From: Sympetrum striolatum
Lineage: Eukaryota; Arthropoda; Insecta; Odonata; Libellulidae
Reading direction: 5' to 3'
Length of the DNA stretch: 64,000 bases
Assembly (NCBI GenBank): GCA_947579665.1
Contig: OX388350.1
Location: forward strand, 43,433,393-43,497,392
Made by a program: the position numbers and the translations under genes
Notes under the pieces: generated by a model
Told to the model about the DNA's origin: nothing
The model's input: the letters and a program-made list of their open reading frames with translations, nothing else
The model's database searches: none
Shown here: positions 31,733-43,464 of the stretch, piece by piece
How the letters are laid out: each line of letters opens with the position of its first letter
Numbering within the stretch: the stretch's first letter is position 1

Positions 31733-33513
31733 CTTCACTTCTGAGTCGACTGACGGAGCTTTTGGGGAGACTGCCAGTTGTGCTATTTTCCCCGTTACAG
31801 TCTAAAATTAGTCTGTATCCGAACGCAGTTTACGCATTGAGGCAAATCTTATCGCGATCTGCGTGGAGATTACGAATCAAACCTATAATTTATTCTATTA
31901 ATAACGAGCAGTAGACGTTGAATATTTAATTATATCTTCTCTTGCGGTACGGTTTTGTATTTCACAGGGCAAATACCCCTCTAGACCCCGCTCTTTTTTC
32001 CACACCAAACAAAGTTTTCTTATGTGTTTCTAAGCACGTACAATTGTCACGCGGGAAATATGAAATACATATATGAGTACTACCCGTAGTTAAGTTTTTG
32101 TGTGGCTCAATACTCCCCTTTCGATTCTATTTCTTTCGTTTCTTGGTTTCATACCCTTTCTTTCATAAGACATTTTTGTCTTTGACCTGCCCTCGGTATT
32201 TTCCCTTTTATTCTACTCTCACTTACTGGAAATATATAATATATATCCAATTAAAACCCTGCGAAAAAATAATTATGCTTTATGTAAATGGGTTTGATTT
32301 CATTAAATTCTGTCACAAGAGTAGTGTTTTTATGTAGATCGAAAGAAAAAACTAATTTTGTAAGTTAAGTTTAATTTTTGCGAAATCTTTACGTTTACCT
32401 TAGATTATGCCGATAATCTCCGAACTGCCTGCATAATCCAGCCCGCAAATACAGCGCATGCTATTATCCGGTATTCTTCATGATAATACAATACATTTTT
32501 TAATGTAACTGATGTCGCTGCAATTTTAGATCTCTCTGCATTGTTTTCTTTTCCTGCGATCAGTAACTCATTCTTTAATCTTTCCAAAAGCGTAACATTT
32601 AAAATCGCGAAAAAATAAAATAGATTTTCTCATAGACCCGGTCCGCCAAATGAATTTAAGCGGCCCTTCTCCTTTGAGGACCCTCGGTATAAGATAGAAA
32701 ATTCCTCACAAAATTCGCTCCTACCCTTCTCATCTCTTCAGTATTTGAAGACCCTCTCTCTTCGGCGCCTTATTTTTGTATCCTATTCTCTGTAAATTTC
32801 AGCTTTTTCTATAAGTCTTTTTCTGTACAAGTTTGCTAAGATATGATGATAAGATATAATTTTTTCATAGATGAAATTAATAGTGAAATTTATAAGGAAA
32901 TTTATTTCGTGCAATTGTATGTCTTAAAAAAATCCTTGCGTCTTGGAGCAGTATCAATTCGACAATTTAAAAAAATATCTACTACGTTGGTGTAAGGAAT
33001 ATACAGTAAATTCATCAGGTCATGTCCCCTGTCTGCGGAGAACATCAATTGACTCATGGTTCATATGCTTTCAGATTTACCGTACCTTAATGCAGGAACG
33101 GATCTAGAAAAAAATTTTGGGGGGGGTCCGATCAAAAAATTTCAAAATAAAAGACATTTCGGCTTCCACAAAACGTGAATAGAATTGTGTTAGACAAATT
33201 CGAATATTTTCACTAGTGATTGCTTATTAAATTGTGTGTTTATTTGCGTTATTTGAGTTTCATTTTCGAAAAATAGGCACAAGTGATATTTCGGGGGGGG
33301 TCCGGACCCCCAGGACCACCCCCCTGGATCCGTCCCTGCCTTAATGACAATTGACGTATTCAGAACATATTGATTGATCGAGAAAGTGATAATTCACTGA
33401 CATTCAATTTTTATGAGGACATTCCTATCCAATTTTAATGTTAGATCTTGTGCAATGCAAAATAGCTTATCTATTATTTCTGTAAAATAGAGATTTTCAC
33501 TTTTATTTTACAG
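31733..33513. other. non-coding region upstream of two divergent genes
   Basis: Lies between the start of the minus-strand Costars gene and the first visible exon of the plus-strand KEN-motif gene, so it should hold promoters and the missing 5' exon of the latter. I could not identify that exon. It contains a hAT-type MITE (33093-33338). Confidence 0.45.
33093..33338. mobile_element. 246-bp hAT-type MITE
   Basis: Ends are imperfect inverted repeats, CAGGAACGGATCTAG at the left and CTGGATCCGTCCCTG at the right, each followed inward by a G-run or C-run. The 8-bp sequence CCTTAATG is present on both sides (33085-33092 and 33339-33346). An 8-bp target duplication and CAGG ends are the hAT signature. 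Non-coding. Confidence 0.9.
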
Positions 33514-35420
33514 AAACCACAAGAAGATCAACGGAATATTTCTCGGGAAATCTCTAACAGGATAACGAAAGGGAGTATGCAGAAAGGAATTCTTTCAAAA
33601 GGTCCCGAGGAACAACCGAGAGATACAATAGAAGATGCTGGGACGGCAGCCACCAACGACGAGTTCGATTACGATAAAGAAAACAAAGTATTACCGTCTG
33701 CTGCCTCTGCTAACAGCAAGAAGCTTCGCAAAGGCTCAAACCAAAAGAAAAGGAAGAATAGGGTATGGGAGAGGTTATCTTAATGCTTATGAATTTAAGT
33801 TAAACATCAGATTTGATAGAAACCCTTTCTTAAGAATTATTTTATTTTCATCGAAGCTGCAATTGAGGAGCTACTTCAGTTGCATATATAATGGGAATGG
33901 GGTATTTTCTGTGTCATCCTTGATAACATTGAGAAACACAATATTGAGAAAGAGGAATATAATCTTTAGATTACACTTCAGGAACCTCTATAACAAGTGC
34001 AAGGTGCAAAATCCTTGATCAGACAAACTATTATGAAAGTACTTCTAGATACTTATCTCCAGTGTTATAATGTATTTACCTATATATGGTTACAACGTCA
34101 TGATAATTCGTTAATTTATTATTTTAAAGATTTTTCGAGAAGGTTCGTAATTTTTTTCGATACGTATTTGTTAAAAAAAAGAGTGCGACCGTTAGTTGAG
34201 GCTGCCAACTTGAGCTTTCTTTTTTCATTGTAAAGTCGAATCCGTAATCCCGTCCTCAAAGCTGAAGTAACCATGCTGCTGTCTTCCACGGTATTACGAA
34301 GTTTTATCTCGAAATTCAAACATAAAGATTTATTCCGATTGAAAGAAATAATAAAAATAGGAAATATTGTACGTGTAAAAAGTTCCTGATACCATATTCT
34401 GATGAATGTAATATATTCATCTGTCATTTGGTACAGGATAGAGAAATATGTATCTTTCATTTACTTTTGTCACAGTCTTGATCATGGCTGTGATGAAACG
34501 AAAGCTACTGAGCTAGGAGTGGATAATTGTATGGTCAAGCTCTATCCTTATGGACTGACAATAATAGTGTTACTCATAGAGTCATCGTGATTCACTTGCG
34601 TGGACATGTTCCGCTTATAGCATTCTGGCTCAGTGAGGAAAGCAAGGACAAACTACCTCACTCCTCATCCTGCTTATTAAACCACATTCCTCTCTGCAAG
34701 CTATTACCTATAGATAGCAGGTAGTAGCTTATGTCAGAAGGGGTGAGGCACCAACCAGACTTCAGGTTGAATTTTTTTACTCTACAGACAGACGTGCAGA
34801 AAATAGCCTAATGTCTCGGCATTACCAATTTTATTTAATCGTTAGCCTGTGGTTTCATATTGGGAAATCACTCATTGACATATGAAAAATTTCATCCTAA
34901 ACAGCCACGCCAAAGAAAGACAAAGAACAGCTGCATACCCCGAGCTGAAAACAGAAGAACCAAGAGGTTCCGTCGAGCGCGTCCTTCGAGTCCCATCAGG
35001 TTTGAAGATTATCATTGCCCAATGGTACAGTGGCCAAACACAGGCAGAGCAGAAAGGCCGGAATATCCATCTTGCTTGCAGGGAGTCGAAGAGTGCAAAG
35101 TCAGAGCAGAATCCTACCCCGTGATGACCTTATGGGACGCTGAACCAAGGAGTGCCTACGAGGGACTGGAAGCTTACATCGTTCCAGGATATTTGGAGGC
35201 GGTGCTCAAGTTCTGCCGTACTTCTCCAACCCTTCCTCCCAGTCTAAGACCAGACCCCGATAAATTACGAGAGCTTCTTCTGGACTCTTGCGTTTTGCAG
35301 TGTATTTTGAGGGGTATCTCTCCAATGATGATGGCTGCTTATCTTTCGTCTCTGACTGCAGAGAAGTGGCCGAGCGATTTTTCGAAGATGAGCGACTCCG
35401 ATTTGCTAGCCGGAGAATAA
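33514..35420 (+). CDS. unrecognised protein with KEN motif, two exons seen (5' partial)
   Basis: Exon 33514-33762 (83 codons, phase 0 to 0) begins after TTTTATTTTACAG and ends at AGG|GTATGG. Exon 34905-35420 begins after CATCCTAAACAG and ends with TAA. Together they give 254 residues. I do not recognise the family. The first exon is charged, has DYDKENKV with a KEN box (codons 33676-33684) and a Lys/Arg-rich end. The second starts very basic, then has a folded-looking region around VMTLWDAEPRSAYEGLEAY and LRELLLDSCVLQCILRG. A KEN box can be an APC/C degradation signal, which would suit a cell-cycle protein, but three residues alone prove little. A start exon is probably upstream; ATG 33577 is an alternative. 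The intron carries a dispersed repeat. Confidence 0.65.
34471..34679 (-). repeat. dispersed ~200-bp repeat, copy B (inverted)
   Basis: Reverse-oriented copy of the repeat at 1928-2118 and 46447-46656, inside the intron of the KEN-motif gene. Its reverse complement starts GATGAGGAGTGAGGTAGTTTG and ends ATGATCAAGACTGTG. Confidence 0.7.
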
Positions 35421-37280
35421 GCGCGGCATAAATAGTATGTGCTCGAAATTCACCCAGGAGAGGTGCACTCTGATATGGAATTGATTATGTCAATAGATGA
35501 AGGTTTTATAAGATTCATTTTTTATTTCCCATCGTTTACTCGGATTTAAAATAAAAAAATTTCTTACTAAAATAAGGTTAGCTTAATTTATTTTTATGTC
35601 AGGGTTATTTAAATCTTGTAGGCTCACTGACCTTGTTCCTCTTTATATACCGCAATCAATCTATCCCAATCAAATTATTGCTTAATTTACGAAAATAGAT
35701 TGAGATGAATTTCAAAATAGTAAATAGTTGTTAAATACGCTTAAACTTGTCTTTATTTTGAATAATTACGCTCTAATTATTCTGTTATTTTAAAAAAAAA
35801 ATCACCATATCAGCAGTTGCAACATTAATAAATCATTTTACTGAGCGACCGTCCTCGTCGCTTAACAACATCAAAAGATTCATTATTAATTAATTAATTA
35901 ATCAAATTAATTATATCAACAAAATTATAATAAATAAAAGGTGTTATAATGTAGGATTTACCACTGGTTTTATTTTTTTTATATTATAACGAAGGACTTC
36001 CGCAAGGTTACGCTTGAATCAGTCACTCTTAAAATTATAAATTTATTCCAAAATAAATCAAAAGTTATTGATACCAATTTTCGATGTGTATCACTATTGC
36101 AGAGATTCTTGGCGGGCATTGTATCATTATCATAAGTGTTATACGAAATCCTCTATATTCACCTTTGCGTCCAATAACTTTTGGAACTCTTCCATACTAA
36201 CTATTCGCGTAGATAAAACAACAGAAACCAGACTGTTCAGCTGGCGAGAACTTCCGTAGGACCGAACGAGTGATTGGCTGCGCAACCGGTTGCTTTGCAC
36301 GTGTCGCCGACTGAGTAACCGGTGGCGCCTGGCGGTCTAGTCTAATAAGACTCAGGAGGATTGGCTCATAGTAATAAAACTAGGAGAATATTCGTTGTTA
36401 TGTGGAACGTACGTCATCCGTCTCTGAGTGGAGCAGTTGGAAGTGACTACATAATAATGTAAGTTAAGAAAGAAAGGTCTTTCTTAATGGGCCAAGATCT
36501 AAATTCACTGTCGCGTGTTGTTTCGATCATTAATCCTTTGATTTTAGCTTGCGTTTTAAGTTTAATTTTTATACTAAACGAGCTGAAATGGGAGTATCTC
36601 TTGACCGATTAGGAACCCATAACACATTGACAAATTCCAAGTTTGAAGAGATAGAGTGGACCAACCCTTGGAGCTGTGAGGCAAGGCTTAACAAATCAGA
36701 GTAATGCTGAGACGTAATTTCTTCTTTCATCATAGTCCTAAAGTTTTTGAGCAACCAAATCGATAAATGGATCAGTTGATATGATAATGATAATATCAAA
36801 ACTCGTTTACTGCGATCTCATCCCTAACTATTTACTTATGGAGATTGAATTAGCTGTGCCGAACTGAAACACTTATTCATAATAACGTTATAGAATCTTT
36901 AGAATATTCTTACTGCCATGGCAAATGAAAACATTTTATTTTACTTTGCAGAGAATGATAACATTTTTTATGATCAATTATCGTATTATATCCATCCATC
37001 AAAAACACTTTCCATTATTTGTTTCCATTTATTCACATTCATTTCCATTGGTTAGGAGACTTATTTCATCGCATTTTTTCCTCTGCTGACTCGTGAAAGT
37101 GGATAAAAATAATGCACCATCACACATGAGCTTATGTATAAAACAATAAAACCTATTTCCTTGATTTCTTTTTATTTAAACATAGAAAACCTTGCTATCT
37201 CAAATCATTGCTTTTGTATTTTGCGCTTAGCATTTAATTTATCAATCTTCAACTGTTTGCACGGAAGACGCGCGTAAATT
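35421..37280. other. intergenic, no gene seen
   Basis: AT-rich sequence up to the second LTR element. A slightly GC-richer patch lies near 36230-36350. No exon, repeat family or RNA gene recognised. Confidence 0.4.
35550..35555 (+). terminator. polyadenylation signal AATAAA
   Basis: AATAAA lies 130 bases after the stop codon of the KEN-motif gene, in an A-rich run. It fits as that gene's polyadenylation signal. Confidence 0.45.
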
Positions 37281-37989
37281 TGTGACGAATTTCTAGGGAA
37301 ATTTGGCCATAGTAAGTTGCCCATTTTTAAGTTGCCCGTTTACAAGTTGCTGTCAGAATGGCTCAGTCAGAAGGGCCGAACGGAGAAGGGCCGTTAGAAA
37401 ACACGACTTTTATACTGACCAGTGCAGTGATACTGTCGGCGATCGGACTAATTAACACGGCGGAGTTCTGTGACAGTTTCTAGCAACGTGATTGGCCAAT
37501 TTGCGGAACCCCTTTCGTTGCGAATTTCTGTGCTTCATTGTTTTTCCCTCTTCGTCTCCAAACACGGACTCCTCCACTGAGAAGGTCATTTTCGCCCGAG
37601 AGCGTTCGTCGCTGAACATTACCCATCCACGCCGGTGGCGGCAGACTTTCTTTCTTTCCTTGTGAATTTACGTGGGACACTCTCTAAAGGCTAAGTTCAT
37701 ATCATTATTATTTGTGCAAACTGAACCATATTATATTTGTGTATAATAATCTGTTATTTTTCACTTGTTCACATTTACTTAGTATTATTGTTCTGTGGTA
37801 TCGTGCTTGAGAGTATTATCCTTGATAAAGGTCTTTCAGAGTGATTGTTTCTCATTATTTCGCATTTGGTCGTTTGTGTCGCTGGCCCTGTTGACTTTCT
37901 AACAGGTATTTCACGAAAATAATCGAATGCCGTGTACCGGTGGAGGACAAGGTGGGTTCGCCTTCCTTTCTATTGGGTATACTGCAACA
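37281..37989 (+). repeat. 5' LTR of E2 (~709 bp)
   Basis: Starts TGTGACGAATTTCTAGGG and ends TATACTGCAACA, just before the primer-binding site. The first 92 bases match 43373-43464 with one mismatch. The right boundary is inferred from the TG...CA rule and the primer site, since the other LTR lacks this part. Confidence 0.85.
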
Positions 37990-37991
37990 AT

Positions 37992-38002
37992 TGGTAGCAG
38001 AG
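37992..38002 (+). other. primer-binding site of E2, initiator tRNA-Met
   Basis: TGGTAGCAGAG, the same 11 bases as in E1, complementary to the 3' end of initiator tRNA-Met, starts two bases after the inferred LTR end. Confidence 0.85.
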
Positions 38003-38172
38003 CATGGTTGTTTCACTTTCGTGTTGAATTCTGTTAGAGTGCGAATTTTCGGGCTCACCGACGTTATTCTTTGTAGTTTCGTCTAATGTTTCATTTTTGC
38101 CTCGTGGTTGCTAAGTCGCACCTTAATTTGTAGATGTTTCTTGTATCTCTTGTTTAATTATTGGTTATTTGA

Positions 38173-41100
38173 ATGCCTCTAAATTCCTATCAAAAGGAAT
38201 TCATTACGACTGCACAAGATCGCGCTAAGAAAATGGTCCCTACGAAGACCGCGGCCGGCCCAAGTCAAGGTGACGAAGCATGTGGGGAGACCCCGGTATC
38301 TTTGTCTCGCACTCCTGACGTTAATTTTGATTTGGGTAAGCAGCTAATTCACGATATCGCTCCTTTGACAGATGCGACTTCCGAAAACTTATTTGCATTC
38401 TTTTCCTCTGTGTCGGAAGTAATAGATTTGGAGCTGTTTCCTTTAAATTCTTTATTAACTTTGTTACTTTGTAAGGTACCCTCGATTTTACGTAATTTCT
38501 TCTTGTTGGCAATTAAAAACCGGTTGTCTTGGGCTCAAATTACTCGACAATTTTGGGAGGAGGAGATTAGTTCGCGAGAGTACGAGAAATTAATAACGGT
38601 CAAGGTTAAAAGGTTTCAATTTCCGAACGAAAAGCCACTTCACTTTCTCCATAATATACGTAATGCTATCACGGTGCTTGGATTATCGTATTCTGAAGAG
38701 GAGTTTGTTTCGCTCATTTTGAATGGTGTGAGTCCGTTAACGCGAAGTACTTTTATATTTCAATCTCGCCCGACGACTCTCGAAGGTTTGACCGCGTTGC
38801 TTAAATTTTCCTCTAAGCAGCTCGCGGATTCTACCGATTATTCTCGCGCTTTCTCAAATGTTAGTCGTCGCGAGACTCCTCCTGTTACGTGTTCTTTCTG
38901 TCATCGAAGGGGTCATGAGTCTACCGAATGTTATCGTCGGAGAAGATTGAGCAACAGAAATCTCCCTCGAATTTCGATGGCAAATTTCGAAGATTCTTCT
39001 CTTAACTCGTTGCCGCTTGTTCCGGTTAGTATCGGACATATTCAAACGGTTGCTCTTGTCGACACTGGTTCCTCCGTCTCACTGTTAGATCCCCAGTTCG
39101 GGAAGAAACTGAAAATTAATATTAAATCTGGTTCTAATTCCGCGATCCACTTGCAAACTATCGGAGGGCATAAACTTAATTTGTTCGAGTATGTAAAATT
39201 AAAAGTGAAAATTCATTCATTATCTTGGTACCATCAATTTTACCTGTCTTCATTACCGGTGCCGCTGTTATTGGGAAGGGACTTTATTGCAAAGACCAAA
39301 ATGATTGTTGCAGCCGATTGTTTTTCTTTCGCGGTTTCGCCCGCGTGTACTTTTCCGTACGTCAATTTGCCTCGTCCACAAGAGTCTTGTCAAATTGTTC
39401 ATTCGAGTTCCTCTGTGAGTGAAGGTAGTCCGGTCTTTTGGCCGGAAGCAGGTCCTGGTAATATGGCAGCGAATTCTGTTGAAACTCCTTTTGATTCGAC
39501 TCTACCTTCGGGTTTCCGGGAGATAATTTCTCAGTTCTCTGATGTTGTCACCTCGAAGATGGGCATGACCAACATTATGCAATATCGAATCGAATTAAAT
39601 GATACTTCTCCAATACGTTCTCATCCCTACACTCTCCCTCCTCCAAAAGCGAAGTTAATGCGGGAACATTTAGACTCTTTAATTCAGCAAGGAGTAATAG
39701 AACCATCCAACTCGGAATGGGCTTCCCCTGCCTTTTTGATTCCAAAGAAGGCTGATAAATTACGGTTGGTGGTTGATTATCGTAAATTGAATAAAAAGGT
39801 TAAAATCGACCCGTACCCAACTCCGTCTGTTGAACATGCTTTTCAGTATTTATCCAAGGCTAAAGTATTTTCCATACTTGATTTGCACTCTGCTTTTCAC
39901 CAAATTCCTTTGTGTGAATCTTCCAAGAAATTGACCGCTTTTGTTACGCCTTTTGGTTTGTACCAATTCACACGTTTGCCATTTGGTTTTGTTAATTCAC
40001 CCCAAGTATTCACCAGAATGATGGATATTGTGTTAGGGGATTTGAAATACAATTGTGTGTACCCCTATATCGACGATTTATGTATTTTTTCTGAAGATTT
40101 GTCTTCTCATAAGGAACATCTGACGGCCGTTCTTCACCAACTTAGGAGAGCCGGTCTTACGATTCATGAGGATAAGATTAAATTATGCCAGACTTCTATT
40201 TCATTCCTTGGACACTGCATTCGAGATGGAGCACTGCTTGTCGACTCGGAAAGGGTACGTCCAATTCTCAATTTTCCTGTGCCCACCAGTATTAAACAAG
40301 TAGTTAGGTTTCTCGGTATGGCTGGTTTTTATGCTAAATTTATTCCTCAGTTCGCTGAAATTTCTTATCCGTTGAATCAATTGAAAAAGAAGGGTGCTCG
40401 TTTTATTTGGTCCTCGGAGCATTCTTCCTCTTTTCAAAAATTAAAGGCCGCCCTTGCTAATCCTCCGGTGTTAACCATGCCATCGTTTGATCGAGAATTC
40501 CATCTTTTCGTCGATGCTAGTCAGATAGCTTTGGGCGCTGTTCTTAATCATAAAACGAATGATAAATTCTCTCCTGTTGCTTATGCAAGTAAAACTTTGT
40601 CGCCTCATGAGCAAAGGTTAACGACCTACGAGTTAGAGTGCATGGCGTGCTCATGGGCCGTCGAAAAATTCAAAGATTATCTCCAGTTCGCTCATTTTCA
40701 CCTCTATACCGATAATGGGGCTTTGACTTGGTTGTTCTCTCATCCCAAGCAGCTTGGCAAAATTGGCAGGATGGTTTTAAAGCTATCCACTTATAAATTT
40801 ACTATACATCATGTCAGGGGTACAGTTAATAAACCAGCCGATTGTTTGTCAAGAGTTGTGATTCCTCCTCATCCTCCACTTTCTTCGGAAACTGTTTCCT
40901 CCATAAGATTCCTCTCTCTTTTATCGACATTCGTGAACACCAGAAAAAGGATCCGGTTCTGGGACTATTGTTGCATAAAATCTCGATGTCGAAAGATAGA
41001 CAGTTAATTTCGGATGGTATTAATTATAAATTAAAGAATGATATATTGTGTTACAAGCCTCTTAAGTCAAAGAAGTGCAAAGTCGTTGTCCCCGCTGCTC

Positions 41101-42146
41101 TTCGCCCTATGATATTTCAATACTTTCATTGCATTCCTTCTGGGGCTCATTTGGGAATTATGAAAACTGCACATAAGATTTCTCAAGATTACTGGTGGTT
41201 GAATTCCAAGAAGGAAATAAAAGATATGGTCACTCGATGTCATATTTGCCAAATTTCGAAGCCCAGAAACAGTCTTCCTCCGGGTCTCTTGTCCTCTCAA
41301 ACTCAATCTGCACCCTGGGAGAGAATATTTATCGACCATGTGGGCCCATTGCCACGGTCTAAGAAAGGGAATTGTTATGTATTCACCGTTGTTGATGGTT
41401 TCTCTAAATTTACCTTCCTCGAAGCCGTCAAGGATGCTTCCTCTGCAAGTGTAATTAAGGTCCTTTTTCATAATTTATTTCACAAGTTTGGTTATCCAAA
41501 GTATTTAGTTTCGGATAATGCGAGTTCTTTTAAGTCCGAGGTATTTAGGAACATGTGCTTCAGCTATGGTATTAAGCAAATTTTCACGTCCCCCTATTAC
41601 CCCTGTCCGAATATAGCGGAAAGAGTTCATCGAAATTTACGTTTCGCTTTGTCTGCCTTTATCCACGAACACCATGTTGTATGGGATGATATGCTTGGTG
41701 ATTTGTCCTTTGCGTTTAATACTGCTGTTCATGAGGGTACTGGTTTTTCGCCTTGTAAATTGTTCCTTGGAAGAAATCTCCCCCATCCCTTGAATAATAT
41801 TTGGGATATTCCACTCTCGCTACGTGACGATACTACTTCTGAAGATAGAATGTGGGAATATTGGGGGAATGCAGTTAAAAATCTGAAAAGAGCCCATCAA
41901 AAATATTCAAATACTTATAATAAATCACACAGTACACCCAGTTTTCACGTTGGCGAGATGGTTCTTTGCAAAAATCACCCTATTAGTTCCAAATTAAAGA
42001 AAAGGACTGCTAAACTAGAGCCTTTGTGGACTGGTCCGTTTGAAATACTCAAACTGCTAACTCCTGTAACTGTGGCCGTAAAGTCTGGGTCGTCTCAAGA
42101 AAAAATATGTCATGTGTCTCATCTCAAGCATTATCGCTCTCCATAA
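38173..42146 (+). pseudogene. Gag-Pol of E2, one frameshift between RNase H and integrase
   Basis: Frame one (ATG 38173 to stop 41007) carries Gag with a CX2CX4HX4C knuckle (C240-C253), protease DTG at D297, reverse transcriptase YIDD at 632-635 and RNase H. Homology to E1 in this frame ends near 40857 (CLSR). From about 40893 (CFLHK) it resumes in the -1 frame and runs to TAA at 42144-42146 with the integrase zinc finger, D-D-34-E residues and GPF module. The spacer is 38 nt, one short of a whole number of codons, so a 1-base deletion is the simplest explanation. Apart from this break I see no stop. No slippery heptamer was recognised, so programmed shifting is unlikely. Confidence 0.9.
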
Positions 42147-42255
42147 TCCCGTCATTATTCGTCACCAATGTTTTGATCTTTTCATGGTAAAACACTTTCG
42201 CATTTGTATTATTAATTACGTTGATTACGTAAAAGTTATTCTTTGGCGTTGTGCT

Positions 42256-42570
42256 GGTACCTCATCGCCCGGCGGTATCTCTACCGTCGCAATCTCCATC
42301 TAATTTTTTTTAATAAAATTAGAAATAATTCTTAATTAAATGAAATGTTGTTTTCTGCATAGTTTGCCGGCACCCTAATAATGCCAATAATTGGGTGTCC
42401 GGGTCATGTGAGTTCTCTCTCAAATCCTCTTAGCTAACCTCTGTGATTTTTTTTTTGGCATTTGCCGTTTTTTTTATGTCATTGCGCTGCCTTGACGATA
42501 ATATTGTAAAGGGTTTGTGGGAGACTCGCTTTCTGAACGTAGCCCCAGCGTTCAGCGTAATACTGGTTTT
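42256..42570 (+). promoter_or_regulatory. structured 3' non-coding region of E2
   Basis: Counterpart of 8330-8650 in E1. Hairpin I is 42271-42288, stem GGCGGTA with TACCGTC. Hairpin II is 42367-42402, CCGG+CACCC with GGGTG+CCGG and the same bulged T. Hairpin III is 42533-42555, stem CTGAACG with CGTTCAG and loop TAGCCCCAG. CATCGCCCGGC before the first arm and GTCGCAA at its end are identical in both elements. Function unknown. Confidence 0.8.
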
Positions 42571-43200
42571 CCACCAGCTGTATATAAATATATGTGTTTT
42601 TGTAATTATTAATATGACTGGGTACCCATTACTATTATTATTCATGTGTAAATATTATCATCATACAATTTTGTTATAATTATGTCAAGAAATGCCTTGT
42701 TTTGTGAAACTTTTCATTTACTCTATTCGGCAGGAAGTGTCATTTAATTTCTTGTCCTGCCAAGACGTATTTTGAGTTTGAAATTTGCATTTTCTTATGA
42801 TTTGCCAGACTGGGTTTAATGGTTTACATTGTATCTCGCAGGATGAACTATTTTGTAATACTATTTAATGCTATCCCCTGCAGATAACTGTCAATTAGTT
42901 TAAATATGTAATTTCATTTTTCTGACGTATTATCAGTTTGTCATAGGGTGTTCTGATTGTTTTTTTTTATGCTCACTTACTTTATGGTGTGCAAAGTAAT
43001 TATCTAAGCATTGTTTTCATTGAAATATAAAGGAGACCGCAAAATTCCAATTGCTTGACTTAGCAGTTCAGCGGCATACAGTCTTTGTTAAAGAAGTATT
43101 TAAATTGATTTAATATGGTTTATAGTGAAAGAGACACAAGTGTATATTATGTTATTTGAATTCAAAAACAAAGATGAATCAGTAGGAAAAGGACAGTGTC

Positions 43201-43320
43201 TGAACTGGTATTTGAATGAAATGATCAACAAACTATATTGTGCAACTGAACTGTGTCTTATAAACTGGTATTTTCGTCGACCTGATCAATAAACAATGTG
43301 TGCCACTCAACTGTGAATCA
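43201..43320 (+). repeat. ~60-bp tandem duplication before the E2 polypurine tract
   Basis: TGAACTGGTATTT at 43201 recurs as TAAACTGGTATTTT at 43261. Each is followed by a TGATCAA-AAAC stretch and an AACTGTG stretch. This is the same arrangement as at 9361-9495 in E1, but the sequence is unrelated. Confidence 0.7.
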
Positions 43321-43356
43321 TGCAGTATCATTTCAAATTAACCCAGAGGATTAATT

Positions 43357-43372
43357 TAAAAGTGGGGGTGGA
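43357..43372 (+). other. polypurine tract of E2
   Basis: AAAAGTGGGGGTGGA directly precedes the truncated 3' LTR. Two T residues interrupt the purines. Confidence 0.8.
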
Positions 43373-43464
43373 TGTGACGAATTTCTAGGGAAATTTGGCC
43401 ATAGTAAGTTGCCCATTTTAAAGTTGCCCGTTTACAAGTTGCTGTCAGAATGGCTCAGTCAGAA
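43373..43464 (+). repeat. 3' LTR remnant of E2 (92 bp)
   Basis: 91 of 92 bases match the start of the 5' LTR (37281-37372). The match then ends abruptly at AGAA|TTTTTG. The remaining ~617 bases of the LTR are missing. Confidence 0.92.

Larger units (their letters stand above)
37281..43464 (+). mobile_element. Ty3/gypsy LTR retrotransposon E2, 3'-truncated
   Basis: Related to E1, with the same layout: LTR, initiator tRNA-Met binding site, single Gag-Pol region, structured 3' tail, polypurine tract, LTR. The 5' LTR is about 709 bp, but the 3' LTR stops after 92 bp at 43464, so no target duplication can be checked. The coding region has one frameshift. In the reverse transcriptase core E1 and E2 are close at protein level, yet codons and LTRs differ widely, so they are separate families or old subfamilies. 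The element can no longer complete its cycle on its own. Confidence 0.94.

Noticed and set aside
33514..35420. Naming the KEN-motif gene as sororin or another known APC/C substrate
   Set aside because: The C-terminal region does not resemble the sororin end, and KEN alone is too short to name a gene.
40857..40895. Programmed -1 frameshift in E2
   Set aside because: No slippery heptamer was recognised, the site lies between RNase H and integrase where E1 is uninterrupted, and a 1-base deletion explains it.
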